Positions 1 through 10,659 of a DNA stretch of 64,000 bases are shown piece by piece. A program made the translations under genes and the position numbers. The DNA is from Daucus carota subsp. sativus (Eukaryota > Streptophyta > Magnoliopsida > Apiales > Apiaceae), in contig NC_030383.2 of assembly GCF_001625215.2 (NCBI RefSeq), positions 60,130,949 through 60,194,948 on the forward strand, written 5' to 3'. The notes beneath the pieces were generated by a model. That model made no database searches, had not been told where the DNA came from, and saw only the letters and a list, made by a program, of their open reading frames with translations. Every line of letters starts with the position of its first letter. The first letter of the stretch is position 1.

Positions 1-233
1 AAAATGTTTGACAAGGACCAGATACACCTCCCAATCTAGCATGCTCTCCACTGCAAAGGTTTCCAATGCTAGAATCCTATGTTTCTTCTCAATGTCTTGT
101 TCCTGTTTGTTAGACTGACTTTAATGCAACCACCGTACATTTTTTTTTAGATTTTTGACTTCATATTTGTTCCAAGAATTATCCGCTCTAAAATCACTAA
201 AATTTTGGAGATTTATATTAAAATTATAAATCT

Positions 234-680
234 TAAATTTATGAGTAAAGTTGCATTTTGTGTAATCGCACGTTACTCAAGACACCACTTGTAATATTAT
301 AATTTAAAATCGAGTACTTGCAATATCAATTTTTGTATCTCATTATGTTTTGTTGTATTTCGTTAATTTGGGTTAACTCCGCTAAATATTTAGAGAGTAT
401 GTGTACTCGCACTTTACTTAAAGTTCATTTTGTGTATTCGTACTTTACTGTAAATTTTCAATTAAAGTATTGCAAGTGATGTTTTTAGTAAAGTGCGAGT
501 ACACAAAATTCACTTTACTCCTTAAATTATTAACCGAGTTAACCCAAATTAATGGAATACAATAAAGTGTAATGAAATACAGAGATTGATATTGCAAGTG
601 TTCGATTCTAAATTACAGTATTACAAAATGATGTCTTAAGTAAAGTAGGAGTACACAAAATGCACTTTACTCTAAATTTA
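234..680. mobile_element. Foldback MITE with ~210-bp inverted arms
   Basis: The left arm (about 234-450) is nearly the reverse complement of the right arm (about 455-680). Shared blocks include TTTGGGTTAAC, TTGCAATATCAAT and TTTTGTGTACTC with their complements in mirrored order. The arms almost touch in the middle, so the whole element is one big hairpin. No ORF is present. This is the structure of a foldback-type MITE. The superfamily is not assigned because a target-site duplication is not clear. Confidence 0.75.
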
Positions 681-1007
681 TCTATACATTATAAATATAT
701 TGGATCCAAATATTTTTGTTTGGAATATTAATATATTATTACTCATGCTTGTTAAAACATAGTAAAATAAAAAGATAGTAATAAATATATTTAGTTCACA
801 CTTATAGTATAATTTTTTTTATTATCATATTCTCTTAATATATAATTTTCCATTGATATTTTCAACTATGTAAGTAGATATAAATTAATGAATACAATTA
901 AAAATTAATTTCTATTTTCCGATTCAAACCAACACAGATATTTTGTGACCGTTATTTCATAAAGAACAACACAGATATTTTTCATCTCACATGGATGTAA
1001 AGAGCTC

Positions 1008-1284
1008 GTTGGCTGAGTCAGATTTTAAGGCATTATTGACTATGAACTGAAAGTTATATTTTGTTTAATAAGTTAGAAATTAACTTAAAATTAAAAATAA
1101 GTCAAAAATTGATTTAAAACTAAAAGTTAGTTTGAGTTATTTTTCAATGAATTAATATTTTTAATTTCTTTTTGATAAAATTAAGACAAAAAATTATTTA
1201 TAGATTGTTTTTATCTTATTATTATATTTCTAATGATTCATGAATCTTCAATAAGTTAAAATTACCGAGCATAGGCTCAGCCAA
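1008..1284. mobile_element. Possible MITE with short inverted ends
   Basis: GTTGGCTGAGTC at the left is mirrored by GGCTCAGCCAAA at the right, flanking ~275 bp of AT-rich sequence without an ORF. The TTTGGCT-type ends resemble plant hAT-like MITEs. I did not find a clean 8-bp target duplication, so the assignment is tentative. Confidence 0.4.
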
Positions 1285-1546
1285 ATGCGTTCTTTGTTGT
1301 GCAGACTGCAGAGGTATCTTGTGTGACCATCAGGGACTGAGTATCAGACCATGAAAAGCACCGGTGACTCTAACCATGAAAAACACAAAATATAAACTGG
1401 GCCGGGCCAAGATTTTGAATGACCCTTTTATCTATTGGGTCAATATAGTTCACAGGGCCTGTAAGGAATAACAGGGTTTATAACAGGGTTTTAGAAGTCT
1501 AATTCAGTAGCTATCAAAATCAAAAATTTAAAATTGCTGAAAAAGA

Positions 1547-4500
1547 ATGGGAAGAAAAAATAAAAAAGCAGCAAAACCCCAGAAAGAATCATCCCACCCT
1601 GTCACTAATCATCATTCAAAACAAGTGATGTAAGTATAACTGTATCTCTTTGTGTTTGTTTACATGGTTTCTTGATTAATGGGTTGCCAAGAAATATGAT
1701 ATATTGTGTGTTTGTATGATTGTTATCAGTTGCTTTGAAGGTGAAAATCTTGTTCAGCTGCTTAAATCAATTCAGAGGTAACTTTATGCCAACCCTTTTG
1801 ATTTTTGTTTTATTTAGTGATAAAAATTGAGGCTTTTGGTTACTTAATGATTTTTGTGATCAAAAATTGATTCTTTTGTTTTTTTAGTGATTTTTTTTTT
1901 GGTGATAAATAATGAGTGTTTTGGGATCAAATTTGAGTCTTGGATTGATTTGATGGTTGAATGTGAACAGGGAGATAGAGTCAGCAAGAAATTTAGATGG
2001 TGGTTTGCCTGATAAGATATGGGTCAAGGTTATCTCCGTGTATATGTTTCTATTACTTATTTTGTTTTGGCACGTATCTGAGGCGAAATTGATTTTATTT
2101 TGGATGACAGCAGCAGTTTTCGATCGGGGTCAATGATGTAACCAGGGTTCTTGAGAGGATGCCTCCTGTGTGCTCAACTGCTGGCAGCTCTAATCCAGTG
2201 ACTGGAAGTGGCAACATTAAAGACACTCGACTGCAGGTTATTCCTTTGCCTGATTTTGGTTGTTGGTGGGCTTATATTTCAATTGGAAATTTTGTTCTAC
2301 TGTAATCTGAATGCACATGATTCATATTTTTATGCTTAAGATAATAAAATGTGTTAGAAAAATGCTTTCGTACCCTTTTTTTTTGTGTGTGATTTTGGTC
2401 CTTTCGTTCGTGTATTTCTTCTCTAAAATAATGCATTATGTGATTAATCCCACACGGTGACATCATGATGTTATTCTTTTTTAATTGTCTGAGACTTTGA
2501 GATTCCTAATATTGTAAGGTTTTCAATCCATAAAATGCAGGCAATACTATTGGCTTCAGATTGCTACCCACAAATGCTGACAAAGCATTTGCCAAGCTTA
2601 GCCTCTTTAAAGAATGTACCCCTGATCTATGTGAAGGATAAGAGGCGAGGTTCTTTAAGATTGGGTGATTTGGTCCAGTTAAAAACTGCCATTGCTTTAG
2701 GAATTAAGGTGACTACCAAACTTTTGAATTATTTCAGCTACACTTGAGCTCATGCGTGGTTCATAAAATTTTCACATGGAATCTAAACTATACCCAAAGC
2801 CTGATTAATTTCACTTTTTTTTTTTGGGGGGGGGGGGGGGGATAGCATTCCTAAAATTAATTTATTTTATGTATGTTATATATAGATTTTTAAGTTTTTT
2901 AACACTGAATTATTTGAAAGCTATATAATAATTGGACAAGTTCTGAAAATGGGAGGGAGCACATAGGGCCACGAGCAAGTATCCATGCAACTACCTAAAC
3001 CAAGACTGGCAATAACTTACAATTGAATTTGAAGCCTTAAGGGTCCCTGAAAGTATAACCAATCTAGTCCTATGCTTTTGCTTATAATATGATCAACCAG
3101 GGATCATAATCTGCAATGCACATAAAGTTCCAAATCTTAAGAAGGTGTGTCAGTAATTTACCCTATAAGCTTGTATTCTTGCTTTTTGACATCACAGTCA
3201 TCATCTTTTTGAGAGAAGATTCTTCAATTAAATTCGCGTCGTGATTCCGTGCAACTGACCAGAGCATTGGATTGCTAAGATACATGGGAATATCTTAAAC
3301 TTGTAGCCATCATTAGGTGACTGAAGAAACACTTCCAGAACTAATTTTCTTACCAAGGAACAATATGACTGAGCAAATAATCATTTCGCCTTTTATGTTT
3401 AGAACAGAGCCTAGTAATTTTGCTACTACATGGGGCCTTTTGGCTTAGCTTAAAAGAAGTACTTATTGCTTAAGAGTGATCACATACATTTTTGTAAAGT
3501 CAAATTTCAAAAAAAAAAGTCACTGTAAGAAGTTAAGATTTTTAAATTCTCAGATTCTGGCTTGTAAGTTATAAGTTGGCTTATAACTTCTTTACACAAA
3601 CTGTACGAATAAGCTGATTCTGCCTTAAAAGTCAGAAGCTGACAAAAGAAGTGTTAGCCAAACAGTTAAGTTTCTCAGGTCTGGTTGAAGCTGATTCAAG
3701 TTCTACACATGGGTTTTATAGATAAGAACCATTAAGCCAGAACTGTTGGCTCCAATGTAAGCTCCTAATGTTTAGATATGTATGCAACCATATTACACGA
3801 GGAGTTTATCAATGAATGTCACTCTTGTTTTAAAGATTTGTAAATACTAAATAGAGATCCAGCAATATAAAGAACATAAAACAATAGAAGTGTTGTTGAG
3901 GCTCTGATATTGGAATAGTGCATAGTGCAGGTGAATAGTGGTAAAACTGATCAAAGGGCTAGAGATTTATGCCTCAGAATTAGGGATCGCTATATTTTTA
4001 TAGCTAAGCTGAATACAAGAGTTAGAGTACTCTAATATGTTCTTGCATGACAGAAATTAAAAGTCTAAACCTCTTATTATCTCTTACAAAAAGAAGAGGA
4101 TAAACTCTAGGGTAGAAGAATGACAAGGGTTATGCTTAAGTAATTACCCAAGTGCAATTTAATATAATGTCAGTTTAGGTAATTGGCAAGGATTGTAGTT
4201 ATGGACTGGTAAGTGTTAATGAGGGAGAAATATAAACACATTAAGTGTTAAGGATTGGAGTTATTATAGTTTAATATGTAAGCAACTGTCACAAACTACT
4301 TAATAAATTCAGTACAAGGGACATGGCTTCAAAAGATATATCAGAAAAGAGCGAGGGGGAGATCGTACATTGTAATATGTGTTACTAACCAAGCTAGATT
4401 AATAGTTAGCAGAAAGGAGGGCTAAGACATTGTTCATGACATCATAATATATGTTAAGATCCACAGTAGGGTTCCTAAGGTCCACCCCCAGTCTGATATA

Positions 4501-5328
4501 TGTAAATAATTTTTTTTTTATATTATATATACTATTTTAGATTTTTTAACACTGAATTATTTGAAAGCTAATTAGAATTAAACAAGTTGTGGAAATTGGA
4601 GGGAGAACAATGCATTTGAAACGAAATAAGACAGAAATGCACAAAATAATGAAAAACTATTTTATTTTTTTTTGGGATTCAAATCTAAAACTCCATAATA
4701 CTGTGTGAAGAACTTGCATTTCTTTACTGATTGTTTGGATTCATAATTTTCCTTTTCCTATAATATGGTGACTTGCATAAGTTATATCAGAGTGAATTAA
4801 TTTGAAATACTAGGTCGTTGATTATGTATGAAGCAACCTGTATTTCGACAATACTATGCAAACTATATGTATGCAGATCGAGCAATTGTGTGACCTCGGA
4901 GCTAGATGGTGGTTATATAGAATTGTAGACATTGAAGGTAGTTATATATATACTTCAGCAGTATTGCGTTCTTTCTATCAATTATTTGTTTTCAGCTACA
5001 TATCAAATATTAAACGACCTTTATATAAACTTGATGATTATAGGTATATGTACTTCCAAAAAAAAAAGGTGATTATGTAGTAATGTTTTTTTCTGTGTGG
5101 TCTTGGATGCTTGCTCAATCGTTAAATATAGATGTCTTAGTGAAAATGCATTTGTTAACAGCTGATTTCTTGCATGTCATTTAGGATAGAGGAAATGGCA
5201 TTAATCATCTTATCGGAAATATTTTAAATGATCAAGAGTTATGTGGTCTAGATGCCCGAGACGACCTTAAAGCATCCAATATCGATATGCTTGCTACAAC
5301 CGAGATAGTACCGCCCGTGACGCTATAA
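1547..5328 (+). CDS. L7Ae-fold RNA-binding protein, Rpp38/Pop3-like
   Basis: Six exons join in frame: 1547-1629, 1730-1777, 1971-2028, 2111-2236, 2541-2708 and 5185-5328 (208 aa). The N-terminus is lysine-rich (MGRKNKKAAK), as in nucleolar RNA-binding proteins. Exons 4-5 hold an L7Ae/L30e-type domain: IGVNDVTRVLER (about residues 66-77), then ILLASDCYPQMLTKHLP, VPLIYVKDKRRGS and LVQLKTAIALGIK. The GVN-VTR-LER block followed by 'P-ML--HLP' matches my memory of the RNase P/MRP subunit p38 (Rpp38) better than NHP2, SNU13 or ribosomal L7Ae. If so, it would bind kink-turn RNA and act in tRNA or rRNA processing in the nucleolus. The C-terminal 48 residues are poorly conserved. Intron 5 is unusually long (2.5 kb). 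The family is secure; the subfamily is inference. Confidence 0.8.
2709..5184 (+). other. Long intron 5 of the L7Ae-like gene
   Basis: This 2.5-kb intron runs from GTGACT to the acceptor TTTAG. It contains a run of 16 G after a T tract (2826-2841), a possible MITE at 3434-3664, and otherwise AT-rich non-coding DNA. Short open frames inside it (for example 4856-5080) show no family resemblance. Confidence 0.6.
3434..3664. mobile_element. Possible hAT-like MITE in an intron
   Basis: The left end, TTTTGGCTTAGCTTAAAAGAAG, is partly mirrored at the right by AAAAGAAGTGTTAGCCAAACAG. The interior is ~230 bp with a local palindrome around TTATAAGTTGGCTTATAA. TTTGGCTNAC-type ends are common in plant hAT MITEs. 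The target duplication is unclear. Confidence 0.4.
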
Positions 5329-6717
5329 AAGGCTCCATTGAGGACCCAATAATTACACAAACAAGCTCCTGGATGCAAATCTAAGCTCAGTCATGCACAT
5401 GCACATGCATATCCCATTTCCTGGTTAAAAATCTGCCATTTAGAAGATTAATTCCTCCAGAGGCTTCGACCAAGTTGTATTCAGGTTATTTGCTTAACAA
5501 AGGCAACCTTTTAGGTTTAAATCTGTTGTTGATTTTATGTTTCTTTAATTGTAAGTGTAATGTGTTCTGCATTAGTATGTTGGAAATGTAATGTTATTAT
5601 CTTCTGTAGTTTTACGCCCTGCTCTGAGTTGTAAACAGGGACGAAAATAAGTGAAGAGGAAGTAAAGTCCTATTTGTGCTCGTGAGATTTTTAAAATGAC
5701 CAAAGCAAGTGAAAATAGATGCAATTGTAACATAGTGTTACTCCAAAATTTCACTCCAAGAGTGGGTTGAGAGTGAAATTTCGTTTACTTTCACTTGCAT
5801 TCACTTACTTTCTCTCCTAAAAAAATTCCGGAGCAGAGCCTTACTCTTTGTTCAAAATGAAATTATCTTTACGTTTTGGTTGTTTTGGTTATATTTTGGG
5901 ATAAAGTAGTAGGCAAAACTTTATATTTATATATGAAAAAAACCTGTAATCGTTTTTTAAAGATTCATCTTTTTTCAAGTAAATAAGGAAATTTATTTCA
6001 ACAAACATATTATAAAAGATGCGTTGCGATTAAAGAACAATAATACTTAAAACAAATGAATCAAGTGTTCGGTGACTGGTACTTACCCGTTAGTAAGTAT
6101 TGTCAAGTAGAATGTGATTTCAAATATATCTTTCGAAGATTGAAATATGAGTTTCCATACGATTCGAAGATCGAAAAATGAGTTTTCATACGAGGAAGAT
6201 CAACAATTGAAGAATGAAGAAATTATTAATGAATGTTAAAAGCAGGTCAAATATTAATGTTTGTCTTCATTTGTATAAATAATTTATAAATCAATTTTTA
6301 TTTGTCTGAATAATTTATAAGTTGATTTTTGATTTATAAGTCTAAGCGAAAATTCTAATTTTTAAGTGACATGTTTTCTTTTTTCAAATTTGATTTTCAG
6401 AAATATAAAGGACCACTTTAGAAGATAATTTATAATATCTTATCATTAGAGCATTTCCGATTATGAAGAACGAGCTAAAGATTGAGTTAACATATTTAAA
6501 AAAAAAAAAAGCCAATCTCTTGAAAAAACAAACTCCAACCACACTCATACTTTATCTATAATTATAGCCAACTGCTTATGGATGACTATATTTGTCGAAC
6601 CCCTACATGTCTGCAAAAAATCTGTAGGAAGATTATACATCAGTTATCACTATATTAAACTCATATATTCTATTTATAACAATCTAGATATTTTTTGACA
6701 AATGCAAGAAAATTTCA
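5329..6717. other. 3' flank and AT-rich intergenic DNA
   Basis: The first ~250 bases are the likely 3' UTR of the L7Ae-like gene. The remainder is AT-rich and I see no gene, RNA or well-bounded repeat in it. Confidence 0.5.
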
Positions 6718-7269
6718 TTAACTTGAATATAATACAGTCGGGACAAACCTCCAACTGTCGATACAACCAGGTGGTAAAACAAATAGCATGCTAAAAACAA
6801 TTAGATGATTTGTTTCCTGATCGTTTAACAGATAGAATTCAAAAATTCTTGAAGCTAAGAACGAAATCAAAGACATCCCAAGCGATCCAAATTGCACCAA
6901 AATCTTTGGAAACAGTAACATCGCAATTGACCATATCACATAAAAACTATTGATAGCCCAATGTTCAGAAACACCAATCGCATAAATCGAGATTGGAGAA
7001 GTGGTACCCCAGCTATCTACATGCCGGATACCAGCTATAGACTTGCCGAAGGCACCCCAGCTATCTACATGCCGGATACCAGCTATAGACATGCCGAAAG
7101 TGTAAACCCGTGAATGATGAACAATATTTGATTGTGAAAGGTGAGCTCTTGCAATAATCACCACCGTCCCAGATTCGATACAGTTTTTGTAGATCACTAA
7201 AAATATCAATAAACTCGTTTTCAACAGATCCAACACGAAATAAACCGAATCATGACTAAACAAAGACAT
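6718..7269 (-). CDS. Hypothetical small membrane protein
   Basis: An uninterrupted frame of 183 aa from the first ATG (7269); an upstream GTG would add 12 residues. I do not recognise a family. Hydrophobic stretches suggest membrane segments: VYFVLDLLKTSLLIFLVIY near the N-terminus, one around FYVIWSIAMLLFPKILVQFG, and HLIVFSMLFVLPP near the C-terminus. Two perfect copies of SIAGIRHVDSWG lie in a 16-residue tandem repeat (DNA period 48 bp, about 7006-7101), which preserves the frame. Upstream on the same strand is a CT-rich leader-like stretch with AGGGTTTGTC (about 7430-7490), as in plant 5' UTRs. It could be a real lineage-specific gene, one exon of a larger gene, or a chance frame. Confidence 0.3.
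   Translation of the reverse strand: MSLFSHDSVYFVLDLLKTSLLIFLVIYKNCIESGTVVIIARAHLSQSNIVHHSRVYTFGMSIAGIRHVDSWGAFGKSIAGIRHVDSWGTTSPISIYAIGVSEHWAINSFYVIWSIAMLLFPKILVQFGSLGMSLISFLASRIFEFYLLNDQETNHLIVFSMLFVLPPGCIDSWRFVPTVLYSS
7006..7101. repeat. 48-bp direct repeat, two copies
   Basis: A ~36-base block beginning ACCCCAGCTATCTACATGCC occurs at 7006 and again at 7054. It encodes the 16-residue repeat of the minus-strand hypothetical protein and keeps its frame. Confidence 0.8.
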
Positions 7270-7642
7270 AACAAACACTCCAAAAGGAGAGACACAACCA
7301 CACACTCCAAGAGGAGAGACACACGAACACCCAAAAGATTGGGTTTTACTGAAAAGAAATTAACAAGTGTAAAGATAGATAATGAAGGGGTTGGGGCTTT
7401 CCACTGGAGAAAACCAGTGGAAGCCCCTCGATTTACGTGAAAAAAGACAAACCCTAGTGGAGGAAGAAGAGAGGAGAGGCTGCTGGGAGAGATCCGTAAG
7501 TTTAAAAATACAATCTAGATATTAATAACATACTAATTTTAAATTATAATCAACCAACATAATCAACACCATCGAAACACGGTCTTAGAAGTTTAACAAA
7601 TTTTACATAATGTCTTACGGTTTTAATTTAGCCAATGATTAT

Positions 7643-7658
7643 AACTAACGCCATTGAA
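7643..7658. repeat. Left target-site duplication of the retroposon
   Basis: AACTAACGCCATTGAA (16 bp) recurs exactly at 9672-9687, directly after a poly(A) tract. This is the signature of target-primed reverse transcription. Confidence 0.85.
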
Positions 7659-9671
7659 TGGATTTTGTCTTCTACTATTTTTCATTGTAACACAAACAAT
7701 GGAGGTTGAAGAAGATAAGCAAGGGTCCAGTTGACAAAGACCTCAAACGCTGGACCTAAATCTTGTTTGGCTGTCTTATCGGTCTTATGAGTCTCCAATA
7801 GATCGCAGTTTTTTGTTTATTTTTACTTTTTATATTTTCTACAATAGAATATAAATTCTACGTTATAGAAACAGAAATGTCAATTTGTTTATATTTAACA
7901 TCTGCATCAACTACTTCTCACCTCACCTCTCACTTCTCACCTCAGCTCTCCTCTCTCAACACTCACCTCTCCGGCCCTACAAACTCTCGAAGAACCCGAA
8001 TTAATCAAACCCATCCTCCCGCTTTTTTTTGGTATTTTTTGCACATTGATTTTTTAACTTTTACGCCTTTACATCAAACAAATCACTTTGTTATGATTCG
8101 ATATGATTCGATTATGTATGAAGGTAAAATTAAAACAATATTCGCAAGTTCTGCCGCGTGATTCTGATTTTTTCGGGTTTGATCTCGATCTGCTTTCATG
8201 CCCTTCAATTAGCTCCGGTTCTGTGGAGGGTTGCCCTTCAATTAGATCCGATCGTGCATCACGATAATGGAACGGGAAGAGGAGTGCTGGTGATTCTTTC
8301 CCAACAAATATGATACACATGTAATCTAATCGTCGTGTTAGAGCTCATCTACGGATCTACATGTCAAGATTTCGACATTCAAAAGCAAAGGTGTACTTTT
8401 TCCGATTCTCAATTTACATGTTTATGTGACTATTTGTTTTCTTAGTATATTCAATACTTTATGTTTTTGAAAGTTTTGATGTGAAATTCGGATTTTCTCT
8501 TTAAGTTTGTATTTGTGCGCGATTATCAATTGTTGTACGTGTTGTTTATGTCATAATTTTATCTTTTTTGATTTATCTGGTAGATGAGAATGTCGGTGAA
8601 GTGTAGTCAAACTTATGATGTATATTAGGTGGTTAATATGTTTGTTTTCATATCAATTTTTTGAGTCACAAGTTTTATTTGCAATTGTGTTTTATGATCT
8701 TCAAAGTTAGAATTTGTTCATCCTTGCTGTTATTGACTTGATGATATATGGTGATGGTTGGTGATGATAAGATGGTAGTATCAATTAGCGTGATTTTGAA
8801 AATATTTTCATTAATTTTATTGCATGATTAAAGGCTTTGCTTTGTAAAATTAGTAAGGTTTTTGGCCTCTTTTATTAAATTAAATTGGCTTTAATAGTAG
8901 TTATTGCAGTTTAAATTTTAGTTTTTAAATGGTAAGTTGACTCACTTGATTGGTGTTAATCTTTGAATTTTATTTTTTCTTGAATAATTGCTTGTATATA
9001 TATGCTCTAAATGCTTTAATTCTCATTGATTGGAGTTTAATGCATTATGTTAACTGGTGTATATTGACTTGCAGTCTTGATTTGGCTTTTATTTGTACCA
9101 TTTATGGGTGGCCATGATTGATGGCGTATATTCTTGGCCTAATAAACGGCAATTCAGTGCCATTTTGTTGGCTTGTTTATTACATTTTATTTAATTTGTT
9201 ACTTAAAATTTTAAATATTTTTTGAAGATTGCAATTTTATATATTAATACTTTTATCATTAATTATTCTTAGTAATTATTTATCTTGTGATATATCTAGC
9301 CAAAGGGTCCCCCTTTGGTTAGATATATTTTTTCTGTTTTTTTTATATTATCTTTTTTTGTCAAATTATTTTTATATTTATCACTTCATTCACTTTTACC
9401 ATCTTTTGATTTGATAAATTATATTGATTTTATTTATTAAATTTATTATATTTTCTTATTATTAATGAATTGTATTTGTTTCAGGTAGCGTGGTCTTACA
9501 AGTTGGGACATTTCTTTTCGGACATTAAGGTCTTATTGTCTAAACTTCCGGAGACATTTTCATGTCTTTTGGTTAGATGATAAGTTTTTTTGAATGAAAG
9601 AAACTCCTCGGAGTATTGGCGTTTCATCGATACGAGCAAGTGTATTTTCTGTCAAAAAAAAAAAAAAAAAA
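7659..9671 (+). mobile_element. Poly(A)-tailed retroposed insertion (~2.0 kb)
   Basis: The segment is bounded by an exact 16-bp direct repeat and ends in ~20 A after TTTTCTGTC. It must have been copied from a plus-sense polyadenylated RNA by non-LTR (LINE-type) machinery. It has no reverse transcriptase or endonuclease frame and no long ORF. Its 5' part is CT-rich and leader-like (7915-7990); the rest is AT-rich and looks intron-like. It may be a retroposed copy of an unspliced or non-coding Pol II transcript, or a 5'-truncated non-autonomous LINE relative. A near-perfect RNA-type hairpin lies at 9290-9328. Confidence 0.75.
9290..9328 (+). other. 18-bp hairpin with 3-nt loop
   Basis: ATATATCTAGCCAAAGGG (9290-9307) pairs with CCCTTTGGTTAGATATAT (9311-9328) around TCC. 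In RNA all 18 positions pair, one as G-U. It lies inside the retroposed segment. Function unknown. Confidence 0.7.
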
Positions 9672-9687
9672 AACTAACGCCATTGAA
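9672..9687. repeat. Right target-site duplication of the retroposon
   Basis: Exact copy of 7643-7658, immediately 3' of the poly(A) tract. Confidence 0.85.
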
Positions 9688-9789
9688 GATGCTATTATAT
9701 TAACAATTTTAATTTTATAATTTGTAAATAACTTCATAATAAGCATTAACACTTCTTCTAAGTCAGGTCTGATTAAGTCAATAAATTAA

Positions 9790-10510
9790 TTTTACATCAA
9801 TAAATAATGTAATTTTGTTAAAATTACTTTATCTTGAATCTTCGTTATGAGATCATATCAATTTGACAATAAAATCTATAAAGATGCGTAGTCACTACTA
9901 TCTAATCATTATCAAGAGAAGAAATATTTTATATCGATAAATAACATAATATTATCAAAATTACTTTATCTTTGATCTTCATTATAGAATCATGTTAATT
10001 TAAAGCTATTGTAAAAAACAATCTTCCCAACAAAATGAAACTAAATATTATAACAATAAAATTTATATAGATGCCTTGTAGTTATTACTTGTTAATATTT
10101 AATTATTGTTAAGCATCTAGAAGAATTTATTTTACATCAATAAATAACTTATATTGCCAAGATTACTTTATCTTGAATCATATTATAGAATCATGTCAAT
10201 TTGGAATTATATGTAAAAACAGGCCTTCGTAACAACATGGAACTAAAAATTTCAACAATAATAAAATTTATATAAAGCGTTGCGGTTATTATTATCTAAT
10301 CATTGTTAAGTATTTTAAGATAAATAACGTATATTGCCAAGATTACTTTATCCTGAATCATATTATAAAAACATGTCAATTTGGAATTATTTGTAAAAAC
10401 AGGTCTTCCTAACAACATGGAACTAAAAATTTCAACAATAGTAAAATTTATATAAAGCGTTGGGGTTATTATTATCTAATCATTGTTAAGTATTTTAAGA
10501 TAATAAGATA
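9790..10510. repeat. Degenerate ~181-bp tandem array
   Basis: About four decayed copies lie in tandem. The last two are clearest: blocks starting at about 10142 and 10323 share AACNTATATTGCCAAGATTAC, then ATCATATTATA, CATGTCAATTTGGAATTAT, AACAACATGGAACTAAAAAT and CTAATCATTGTTAAGTATTTTA in the same order, 181 bp apart. Earlier copies (from about 9790 and 9930) are more diverged. It ends ~150 bp before the LCD start codon, inside its likely promoter region. Confidence 0.7.
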
Positions 10511-10591
10511 AACTATTAATTTGTTTTGATGCCTAATATTAAATTCAAATTTAAAACAAGATACATTCATTTACGACTCTGCTACCTCCCC

Positions 10592-10638
10592 AAATCAATA
10601 TATACTTACACCTATACACACAACATTTGAAACCCTAA
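10592..10638 (+). promoter_or_regulatory. Probable LCD core promoter and telo-box
   Basis: A TATA-like CAATATATAC at about 10595 is followed ~35 bases later by the leader. AAACCCTAA (10630-10638) in the leader is an exact plant telo-box, a motif common in 5' regions of housekeeping genes. The placement is inference from spacing to the ATG at 10660. Confidence 0.45.
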
Positions 10639-10659
10639 TTTTCACTCCGAGCTTCATCA

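Larger units (their letters stand above)
1..1546. other. Intergenic DNA upstream of the L7Ae-like gene
   Basis: No gene was seen. The stretch is AT-rich and holds a long foldback element (234-680) and a second element with inverted ends (about 1008-1284), both listed separately. The last ~250 bases before the ATG at 1547 are the presumed promoter and 5' leader of the gene that follows; I could not pick a convincing TATA box. Confidence 0.6.

Noticed and set aside
4856-5080. 74-residue open frame on the plus strand
   Set aside because: Lies inside intron 5 of the L7Ae-like gene, has no family features and AT-driven composition.
7877-8161. 94-residue open frame in the retroposed segment
   Set aside because: Low-complexity Ser/Thr/His run from a CT-rich leader-like tract; no domain resemblance.
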